Shown here: positions 1-4,928 of the stretch, piece after piece
Position numbering within the stretch: the stretch's first letter is position 1
How the letters are laid out: every line of letters starts with the position of its first letter
Origin: JBCBJZ01 sp038522635
Lineage (GTDB): Bacteria > Pseudomonadota > Alphaproteobacteria > Rhizobiales > Hyphomicrobiaceae
Length of the DNA stretch: 5,029 nucleotides
NCBI GenBank assembly: GCA_038522635.1
Contig: JBCBJZ010000200.1
Location: forward strand, 1-5,029
Direction: 5' to 3'
The notes under the pieces: generated by a model
What the model saw: only the letters and a program-made list of their open reading frames with translations
What the model was told of the DNA's origin: nothing
Databases searched by the model: none
Made by a program: the position numbers and the translations under genes

Positions 1-677
1 TGGGCCTCGACGCCTTCGCGCGGTGCGAGAGGCCGGATCATCACGTTTCCGAAACGCCCTTCGAACGCCTGCAACAGCGCGAACAACCGGGTCGCGGGCA
101 TGATCATGCTGGCCGTACCACCCGGGCGACAATGGCGGGCGATGAAGCGTGCCCACAGATCGAGCGCATCGCGGGGCATCGCATGGGATCGCGCCTTAAG
201 GCCGTCGGGCGCCGCCGTACCGTGACCTTGTTCGTGAAACGGCGGGTTCGCGATCACGTGATCGTAAAGCTGGACGTGGTCAGCCTTTGGGCGCGCAAGA
301 ACATCCACCGGCCAGCACCGCGCCCGCGCCGTCAGAGCGTTACGGTCAAGGTTCGCAGCAGCGAGCGCCAACAGTGCCGGCTCGCGCTCTGCCAGCGTAA
401 CGCGGGCGTTGCGCAAGCGGGTTGCCACGCAAAGCCCCGCCGTGCCGACGCCCGCCCCCACGTCGAGCACGTCGAAAGTGGCACCTTCTTCACAGCCGTC
501 CCGCGTGACGCGGTCGGGCGTGACGGCTGCAGCCAAGATCACCGCATCAAGCCCGGCCCGGTAGCCTTGGGCAGGTTGCTCAAGCATCAGCTTATCGCCA
601 AGAAACGCATCGAGCGTGGTCGGCATGCGGTGTTCACGCTGCTCGCCTTCAAGCAGCGGCGGTTGAGCCAGCGTCAT
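1..677 (-). CDS. TrmN6/YfiC-like SAM-dependent methyltransferase, 3' end cut by window edge
   Basis: Predicted to transfer a methyl group from S-adenosylmethionine. The closest family is tRNA1(Val) adenine-37 N6-methyltransferase, a cytoplasmic tRNA-modifying enzyme. I translated 225 codons by hand from the ATG at 677-675, and the frame stays open to base 1. Near the N-terminus (residues 22-46) is the family block DAFLGDKL...GYRAGLDAV. SAM motif I follows as VLDVGAGVGTAGL (about 70-82), an acidic residue ends the next strand (AERE, 96-99), and the catalytic NPPF motif of amino-group N-methyltransferases is at 144-147. Homologues run roughly 250 residues, so a short C-terminal piece is probably missing. 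The start overlaps the stop of the DUF2007 gene as ATGA, which implies one transcript and translational coupling. The fold and methyltransferase class are sure from the motifs; the exact substrate (tRNA1(Val) A37) is inferred from family resemblance. Confidence 0.9.
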   Translation of the reverse strand, partial: MTLAQPPLLEGEQREHRMPTTLDAFLGDKLMLEQPAQGYRAGLDAVILAAAVTPDRVTRDGCEEGATFDVLDVGAGVGTAGLCVATRLRNARVTLAEREPALLALAAANLDRNALTARARCWPVDVLARPKADHVQLYDHVIANPPFHEQGHGTAAPDGLKARSHAMPRDALDLWARFIARHCRPGGTASMIMPATRLFALLQAFEGRFGNVMIRPLAPREGVEA

Positions 678-910
678 CCAGCTTCCCCCTCCGGCACCAG
701 CCATCGCTCCAGATCGGCACCGCGCAACAACAGCCGCGCCTGCCCGATCGTCTCATCACCCACCATCACCCGGCGCGGGATGATACCGATCGAGCCTTCC
801 AGCAGGCTCATGTTCTGGTCGAGCACAACATGCGCGATGTCCGCTTCGTTGAGCAGCGCGACGATGTAGCTGAGCGTCACAGGGTCGTTGGTTCGGGCAA
901 GGAGTTGCAA
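674..910 (-). CDS. DUF2007 family small protein (putative signal-transducing protein)
   Basis: A 78-residue soluble protein with no signal peptide or membrane segment. It matches the DUF2007 family, small GlnB-like-fold proteins of unknown molecular role that databases label putative signal transducing. Family marks are the opening RTNDPV (6-11), the central DQNMSLLEGSIG (31-42), which is the most conserved block, then IPRRVMV (44-50) and a C-terminal helix. The start is TTG at 910-908: an AAAGG ribosome binding site (922-918 on the minus strand) lies seven bases upstream, and an in-frame TAG fifteen bases before the TTG rules out a longer product. The gene is the first of a two-gene unit with the methyltransferase and is divergent from the polyprenyl synthase gene, an arrangement I recall as common in alphaproteobacteria. 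Identity is fairly secure; function is unknown. Confidence 0.88.
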   Translation of the reverse strand: MQLLARTNDPVTLSYIVALLNEADIAHVVLDQNMSLLEGSIGIIPRRVMVGDETIGQARLLLRGADLERWLVPEGEAG

Positions 911-917
911 GAAGGCG

Positions 918-922
918 CCTTT
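918..922 (-). promoter_or_regulatory. Ribosome binding site deciding the TTG start of the DUF2007 gene
   Basis: Read on the minus strand this is AAAGG, seven bases before TTG at 910. It lies inside the short dyad AAGGCGCCTT (912-921), but a stem there could have only about three base pairs, so masking of the site is unlikely to matter. Confidence 0.55.
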
Positions 923-1004
923 CTACAGCAACGCGGGGACGTATGCGGCAATCTGTCTTGCGTCGGCGCCCGTTTGGCGCTGAGTAACGTGACGGCCCCG
1001 TGAC

Positions 1005-1010
1005 TATATA
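1005..1010 (+). promoter_or_regulatory. Possible -10 element (TATATA) in the divergent promoter region
   Basis: TATATA is the only markedly AT-rich hexamer in the GC-rich gap between the divergent DUF2007 and polyprenyl synthase genes. It lies about 90 bases before the synthase GTG. At a 17-base spacing the -35 position would be GAGTAA (982-987), a poor match to TTGACA. The hexamer is symmetric, so it could equally serve the minus-strand unit. This is a weak call from base composition and position only. Confidence 0.25.
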
Positions 1011-1024
1011 ACCTGTGGCCGCGC

Positions 1025-1039
1025 GAGCCAGCCTGGCTC
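1025..1039. promoter_or_regulatory. Perfect dyad GAGCCAG-C-CTGGCTC in the polyprenyl synthase leader
   Basis: Two seven-base arms are exact reverse complements around one central C. As DNA this could be an operator half-site pair. As RNA it could form a five-pair hairpin with a five-base loop. It lies downstream of the possible -10 and upstream of the GTG start, next to a second perfect dyad. No regulator can be named from the sequence. Confidence 0.4.
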
Positions 1040-1048
1040 ACACTCCGA

Positions 1049-1062
1049 GCTGTCATGACAGC
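1049..1062. promoter_or_regulatory. Perfect 14-bp palindrome GCTGTCATGACAGC, possible operator
   Basis: The fourteen bases are self-complementary with no mismatch, and the core TGTCATGACA looks like a dimeric transcription factor site. Its distance to the synthase start (35 bases) and to the possible -10 (38 bases) places it in the 5' leader. I do not recognise a regulator for this exact site; a role is inferred only from symmetry and position. Confidence 0.4.
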
Positions 1063-1083
1063 GATCTAGACCGATCGAGCACT

Positions 1084-1090
1084 GAAGGGA
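1084..1090 (+). promoter_or_regulatory. Ribosome binding site deciding the GTG start of the polyprenyl synthase
   Basis: GAAGGGA, six bases before GTG at 1097. The first downstream in-frame ATG codon encodes residue 21 and has no comparable site, so the GTG is preferred. Confidence 0.6.
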
Positions 1091-1096
1091 AACGCC

Positions 1097-2113
1097 GTGG
1101 GTGTTGTGGTTGCACCAGATGAGCAGCGCGAAGCGTCAGCCAGCCTGAAGCCGCTGATGAGCCTGGTCGCCGACGGCATGGAGGCGGTCAACGCCATCAT
1201 TCTCGACAAGGCGGTGTCTGACGTCGATCTGATCCCGAAGCTTGCACACCATCTCATCGACAGTGGCGGTAAGCGGCTGCGGCCCATGCTGACGTTGGCG
1301 GCGGCGCAAATGTGCGGCTACCAGGGCGCGGGTCACGTGCGGTTGGCGGCAAGCGTTGAGTTCATGCACACCGCCACGTTGCTGCACGATGACGTGGTTG
1401 ATGAAAGCGACTACCGGCGCGGTAAGCCGGCCGCGCGCCTACTTTGGGGCAATCAATCGAGCGTACTTGTGGGCGACTTCCTGCTCGGTCAGGCCTTCCG
1501 CATGATGGTGGATGTGGGCTCGCTGCGGGCGTTGAAGATCCTGTCGAACGCGGCCGCCGTGATCGCTGAAGGCGAAGTGATGCAACTTGCCGCCAGCAAG
1601 GACACCGCGACCACCGAAGACGCCTATCTGACGATCATCGATGCGAAGACGGCAGCGTTGTTTGCAGCGGCCGGCGAAGTCGGCGCGGCGATCGCGGAAC
1701 GCAACGACGAAGAGCAGGCCGCGCTGCGCGCCTATGGTCGCAACCTCGGCATCGCTTTCCAACTCGTCGACGATGCGCTTGATTATTCAGGCGACCAAGC
1801 CGCGCTCGGCAAAGCGGTGGGTGATGACTTTCGCGAGGGAAAGATCACGCTGCCGGTGATCCTGTGCCACCGACGTGGAGATGCGAAAGAGCGGGCGTTC
1901 TGGCAGCGCACGTTGAGCGATGGCGATCTGCGCGACGGCGATCTGGAGCACGCGCTGACACTCATGCGCGAGCACGATGCTTTGCGCGATACGTTCGATC
2001 GTGCACGCCACTATGGAGCGTTGGCACAGCGAGCGCTCGCCGCCTTCCCGCATTCCAAGCAGAAGGACGCGCTGCTTGATGCGGTGGCGTTCTGCATCGC
2101 CCGCGCGCATTAA
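1097..2113 (+). CDS. ispB: Long-chain all-trans polyprenyl diphosphate synthase (octaprenyl/decaprenyl type)
   Basis: A 338-residue cytosolic enzyme that extends an allylic diphosphate with isopentenyl diphosphate to make the side-chain precursor of ubiquinone. It belongs to the trans-isoprenyl diphosphate synthase family and has its usual length. Motifs in order: GGKRLRP (57-63), which binds isopentenyl diphosphate; the first aspartate-rich motif DDVVD (98-102) followed by RRG (107-109); the second aspartate-rich motif DDALD (225-229) within FQLVDDALDY; and GDDFREGKITLP (242-253). Residue 93, the fifth before the first aspartate motif, is alanine. Long-chain synthases have a small residue there, while short-chain (C15/C20) enzymes often carry Phe or Tyr. 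Product length cannot be read directly; decaprenyl is likely because alphaproteobacteria mostly make ubiquinone-10. The gene is divergent from the DUF2007 unit and ends with TAA at 2111-2113. Confidence 0.95.
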   Translation: MGVVVAPDEQREASASLKPLMSLVADGMEAVNAIILDKAVSDVDLIPKLAHHLIDSGGKRLRPMLTLAAAQMCGYQGAGHVRLAASVEFMHTATLLHDDVVDESDYRRGKPAARLLWGNQSSVLVGDFLLGQAFRMMVDVGSLRALKILSNAAAVIAEGEVMQLAASKDTATTEDAYLTIIDAKTAALFAAAGEVGAAIAERNDEEQAALRAYGRNLGIAFQLVDDALDYSGDQAALGKAVGDDFREGKITLPVILCHRRGDAKERAFWQRTLSDGDLRDGDLEHALTLMREHDALRDTFDRARHYGALAQRALAAFPHSKQKDALLDAVAFCIARAH

Positions 2114-2367
2114 CCATCGGCAGCGCCCAAACGCGATACGTGTGATCATCGCCCCCAAGCTGCGCTCTCATCCACAGCCTGATACGCGGCCGCCTCGCTC
2201 AAGCCGCGCTTTCTGCTCTAACGTGCCGGTTCTGGATAACGACATTGCTGGTGGAGAAGGGCAGCGCCGCGTTGCGACTCGTGCCCGCCATCGCCTAGCT
2301 CTGGCCGAGGTTCGAACATCGATGATGTCGGTGAGCGGACCACCTAACCATGCAACGTGAGGCACCC
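2114..2367. other. Intergenic region, no gene supported
   Basis: The gap between the polyprenyl synthase and the YbjN gene. Open frames that cross it on both strands lack family-like sequence and good ribosome binding sites. No stem followed by a T tract marks a terminator, and no convincing promoter was found, although the YbjN gene presumably has its own here. A T-loop-like string at 2311-2317 has no matching stem, so it is not a tRNA. Confidence 0.5.
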
Positions 2368-2865
2368 ATGGCGAGCGCTGAATTCGGCTACGAGCACGCG
2401 AACAACCCGGTAGACTTGATCGAACAACTGGCCTTGGGCCACGACTGGGCTTGTGAACGCGCCGCCGAGGATGAACTCACGCTGGTGGTGGCCGGCACCT
2501 GGACCGACTATCACGTGTCGCTGAACTGGCGTGATGATCTGGAAGCGTTGCATCTGGCATGCGCGTTCGATTTCAAAGTGCCGGCGAACCGTCAGCTTGA
2601 GGTCTACAAGCTGGTCGCGCAGATAAACGAGCAGATGTGGCTTGGTCATTTCGATCTGTGGGCGCGCGAGGGGCTGATCATGTTCCGCCACGGCCTGATG
2701 CTGAACGGCGCGATGGCGACGCAGCGCCAGTGCGAAGCGTTGTTGCGGGCAGCGCTTGAGGCGTGCGAGCGCTATTATCAGGCGTTCCAGTTCGTCGTGT
2801 GGGCGGGCAAGGACGCGCATGGCGCACTGCATTCCACGTTGTTTGAGACGGAAGGCCGCGCCTAG
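2368..2865 (+). CDS. YbjN domain-containing protein
   Basis: A 165-residue soluble protein of the alphaproteobacterial YbjN family, whose fold resembles type III secretion chaperones. Its biochemical role is not established. Supporting blocks are NPVDLIEQL (13-21), the WTDYHVSLNWRDDLEALHL segment (45-63), CAFDFKVP (65-72), INEQMWLGHFDLW (86-98) and a downstream FRHGL. No signal peptide or membrane helix is visible. I chose ATG 2368 because GAGG (2359-2362) lies five bases before it. An in-frame ATG at 2350 would add six residues (MQREAP) but has only a weak, distant purine stretch. The stop codon TAG (2863-2865) lies inside the first bases of repeat copy A, so the last residues may have been set by that insertion. 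YbjN directly before proC is a neighbourhood I recall from other alphaproteobacteria; a shared function is not known. Confidence 0.88.
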   Translation: MASAEFGYEHANNPVDLIEQLALGHDWACERAAEDELTLVVAGTWTDYHVSLNWRDDLEALHLACAFDFKVPANRQLEVYKLVAQINEQMWLGHFDLWAREGLIMFRHGLMLNGAMATQRQCEALLRAALEACERYYQAFQFVVWAGKDAHGALHSTLFETEGRA

Positions 2866-2961
2866 AGCTCATCCGCATCAGGTGGAAACACCTGAGGCGA
2901 AAGATGAACAACAAAACAAGAGCTTAGATGTCGGCTCCGCTTCAAGCTGAAGCGAACCGAC
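2861..2961 (+). repeat. Two-hairpin intergenic repeat, copy A (RIME-like architecture)
   Basis: Bases 2861-2961 match the reverse complement of 4929-5029 at 88 of 101 positions with no gap (hand alignment). Seven of the 13 mismatches fall in the linker at 2909-2920. Hairpin 1 (2868-2908) has outer arms CTCATC and GATGAA, inner arms CGCATCAGGTG and CACCTGAGGCG, a GAAA loop and an unpaired AAA on the 3' side. It has one mismatch in each arm pair. Hairpin 2 (2931-2960) has a CGCTTCA/TGAAGCG core around AGC with flanking TCGG and CCGA. The leading CCTAGAG contains the TAG stop of the YbjN gene. Resemblance can be seen for eight more bases, to 2969, at lower identity. The form is like known alphaproteobacterial palindromic elements, but I cannot name the family. 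Confidence 0.88.
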
Positions 2962-3109
2962 CCGAAGGCTGAGGGCTAAGCGGCTAGAGCGCGGCGGCTC
3001 CAAGAAGGCGGCTTCGTGGGTGCGTCCCGCATGGTGTCGGTTTGACATCGCAGCGCGGGTTGGCATGGTGCCGCAACGCCCCCTCCCCGCCCGCCGATAT
3101 GAGCAAGCC
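2962..3109. other. Region upstream of proC, nothing recognised
   Basis: GC-rich sequence between repeat copy A and the chosen proC start. A second CTAGAG string occurs at 2984-2989, but no further match to the repeat follows it. The proC frame stays open through 3020, allowing longer products with GTG at 3020 or ATG at 3065. No clear promoter or terminator is visible. Confidence 0.4.
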
Positions 3110-4009
3110 ATGAGCCAGTCCACGTCCGCCGATGCCATCCCCACGCCCGCACGCGACGCCGTGCTTGCGGACTTTGACGGGCATCTGCTGCTGGTGGGCG
3201 CTGGCAAGATGGGCGGGGCGATGCTTGAAGGCTGGCTCGCAGGTGGGCTGCCGCCGGGCAAAGTTCTGGTGCAAGACCCCGCACCGCCGTCCGACATCGC
3301 AGCCCATCTTGAGCGGGCCGGTATTACCGCCCACGCTGAGGCCGCCGAAGCCCTGGCCGCACAAAGCGCGGAGGCGACGGCACCGTTCCCAACCGTCGCC
3401 GTGATCGCGGTCAAGCCGCAGCTCATGGCCCCCGTGTTCCCGGCGGTCGCGCAGCATCTTTCGCCGGGCACGCTGATCGTGTCGGTCGCCGCCGGCACCC
3501 CGCTTTCGTTTTTCGAGAGCCACGCCGCTCCCAACAGCGCTGTTGTGCGCGCGATGCCGAACACGCCGGCAGCCGTCGGCCGCGGCATCACGATCTGCTG
3601 CCCGAACGCCCACACGAATGCGACCCAGCGTGCCACCGCGACCGCCCTGCTTGCGGCCGTCGGTCAGGTTGGCTGGATCGAAGATGAGGCGCAGATGGAC
3701 GCTGTCACGGGCGTCTCGGGCTCGGGCCCCGCTTACGTGTTTCACTTGGTCGAATGCATGGCGGCGGCGGGTGTCGCCGCGGGCTTGGACGCCCCGCTTG
3801 CCGAGCAACTGGCGCGCGCCACGGTTGCGGGTGCCGGTGAGTTGCTGCATCGCTCGGACGAAACAGCGACCACCTTGCGCGAGAATGTGACGTCGCCGCA
3901 GGGGACGACGGCTGCCGCTTTGGACGTTCTGATGGGCGACGAAAGGCTGGAGCGCCTGATGCGCGAAGCGGTCGCAGCCGCCGCCGCGCGCGGGCGCGCC
4001 TTGGGCTGA
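3110..4009 (+). CDS. proC: Pyrroline-5-carboxylate reductase
   Basis: Reduces 1-pyrroline-5-carboxylate to L-proline with NAD(P)H, the last step of proline synthesis, in the cytosol as a homo-oligomer. From ATG 3110 it has 299 residues, somewhat above the usual 260-280, because about 24 residues precede the Rossmann strand. The dinucleotide-binding motif is LLLVGAGKMGGAM (26-38). MPNTPAAVGRG begins at 149, the active-site region GSGPAY is at 204-209, and the C-terminal P5C reductase signature includes VTSPQGTT (260-267) followed by AAALDVL. The start is uncertain: ATG 3110 has only a weak GAG upstream; GTG 3020 (329 residues) has AAGAAGG eleven bases upstream; and ATG 3065 lacks a good site. 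The extra residues of the longer forms (Arg/Pro rich) do not look like the family, so 3110 is preferred. No terminator is seen after the TGA. Confidence 0.95.
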   Translation: MSQSTSADAIPTPARDAVLADFDGHLLLVGAGKMGGAMLEGWLAGGLPPGKVLVQDPAPPSDIAAHLERAGITAHAEAAEALAAQSAEATAPFPTVAVIAVKPQLMAPVFPAVAQHLSPGTLIVSVAAGTPLSFFESHAAPNSAVVRAMPNTPAAVGRGITICCPNAHTNATQRATATALLAAVGQVGWIEDEAQMDAVTGVSGSGPAYVFHLVECMAAAGVAAGLDAPLAEQLARATVAGAGELLHRSDETATTLRENVTSPQGTTAAALDVLMGDERLERLMREAVAAAAARGRALG

Positions 4010-4134
4010 TCCGGCCTTACCAGCGGGCGGCGGGGTCCCTACATACCGATAACGGACAACAGACCTGCGCGTGGTGGCATCCACGATGCGTCATCGCGGT
4101 CGTTGATCTCATCTTCGTAGCGATGCCAATCGTA

Positions 4135-4140
4135 GAGGAG
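4135..4140 (+). promoter_or_regulatory. Second ribosome-binding-site-like GAGGAG ahead of an in-frame GTG
   Basis: GAGGAG lies five bases before GTG 4146, which is in frame with the TetR/COQ9-like gene and would add 18 residues (MPLPPRAPAPCLDRRRST) to its N-terminus. The added sequence is Pro/Arg rich and unlike the family, so this is probably a decoy or a minor start. Confidence 0.35.
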
Positions 4141-4186
4141 ACAGCGTGCCCCTCCCCCCGCGGGCGCCCGCGCCATGCCTTGACCG

Positions 4187-4194
4187 AAGGAGGT
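4187..4194 (+). promoter_or_regulatory. Strong Shine-Dalgarno AAGGAGGT deciding the start at 4200
   Basis: An eight-base match to the anti-Shine-Dalgarno complement, five bases before ATG 4200. It is the strongest ribosome binding site in the window and fixes the preferred start of the TetR/COQ9-like gene. Confidence 0.8.
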
Positions 4195-4199
4195 CCACC

Positions 4200-4919
4200 A
4201 TGAACGACTTTGCGCCCGAACGCCGCGTGATCGCCGCCGCGCTGCGCCTTGCCGAACGCGGACCCTGGCGAGACGTCTCCATGAACGACATCGCGGTCGA
4301 AGCCGGCGAGCCGCTCGATAAGATGCGCGACCTCTTCAAGACGAAAGGCGCGATCATCAAGGCGTTCATCCGTGAGACCGACGCCGAAGTGCTGGCCCAG
4401 GCCCCGAAGAAGGTCGAGAACGAGACCGCGCGTGACCGGCTTTTCGAAGTGATCATGAACCGGTTCGATGCCCTCAACGCGCACAAGGGTGCGGTGCGCT
4501 CGATCGCTGAACAGGGCAGCCTCGATCAGGATATTTTCCAAGGCTTCATGGCCTCGCAGGCCTGGATGCTGAATGCGGCTGGCGTGCCCACGGACGGGTT
4601 GGGCGGGCGCGTGCGGGTAAGCGGGCTCGCCTCGATCTATGCGGCCGTGTTCCGCACTTGGCTGCAGGACGATGATCCCGGCATGGCACGCACCATGGCA
4701 GCGCTTGACCGCCGGTTGCGGCGCGGCGAGCGGGCCTACAAGCGGCTTGAAGACGTCCGCCAGGGGGCTGAGCGGATGGGCGAAACGCTGAGCGGTCTGT
4801 TCGATCGCTTGAAGGCGCGCGGTGCGAGCCCGCGTGACGAAGCGACAACGCAGAGCCCCCCGCCACAGGGGCAGGCTGCCCCGCCTCCACCGCCGCCGGC
4901 CACGCCGCCCACGGCGTGA
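4200..4919 (+). CDS. TetR-family-like protein with COQ9-like C-terminal region
   Basis: A 239-residue soluble protein. Residues 8-56 fit a TetR-type N-terminal helix-turn-helix: RVIAAALRLAERG (9-21), then DIAVEAGEPLDKMRDLFKTK (30-49) and AIIKAFI. The usual recognition-helix pattern ending in Y-x-H/Y-F is replaced by MRDLF, so DNA binding is less certain than in typical TetR proteins. The ligand domain includes ARDRLFEVIMNRFDAL and a C-terminal block WLQDDDPGMARTMAALDRRL (154-173). From memory that block resembles COQ9, a TetR-fold lipid-binding protein of ubiquinone synthesis. About 24 residues at the C-terminus are Pro/Gln rich, including six prolines in a row, and are probably disordered. 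The start at ATG 4200 is set by a perfect ribosome binding site. The stop TGA (4917-4919) is followed nine bases later by repeat copy B. It is either a transcriptional regulator or a COQ9-like lipid-binding protein; the sequence does not decide. Confidence 0.85.
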   Translation: MNDFAPERRVIAAALRLAERGPWRDVSMNDIAVEAGEPLDKMRDLFKTKGAIIKAFIRETDAEVLAQAPKKVENETARDRLFEVIMNRFDALNAHKGAVRSIAEQGSLDQDIFQGFMASQAWMLNAAGVPTDGLGGRVRVSGLASIYAAVFRTWLQDDDPGMARTMAALDRRLRRGERAYKRLEDVRQGAERMGETLSGLFDRLKARGASPRDEATTQSPPPQGQAAPPPPPPATPPTA

Positions 4920-4928
4920 TGCCTCAGA

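Noticed and set aside
132..869. Long plus-strand open frame of 245 codons
   Set aside because: It lies antisense to the methyltransferase and DUF2007 genes, whose motifs are clear. Its product is Arg/His/Ser rich with no family resemblance, as expected of a shadow frame in GC-rich DNA.
2309..2317. GGTTCGAAC, like a tRNA T-loop
   Set aside because: On neither strand do the five bases on each side of the loop pair, and there is no acceptor stem or anticodon arm around it.
2168..2365. Minus-strand open frame of 65 codons in the gap before the YbjN gene
   Set aside because: Arg-rich composition, no good ribosome binding site and no family resemblance.
2984..4084. Minus-strand open frame of 366 codons, longer than proC itself
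   Set aside because: Antisense to proC, which has every family motif. The minus-strand product is Arg/Gly/His rich without recognisable domains.
4103..4131. TTGATC as a -35 element upstream of the TetR/COQ9-like gene
   Set aside because: At a 17-base spacing the -10 position would be CCAATC, which is not a credible match.
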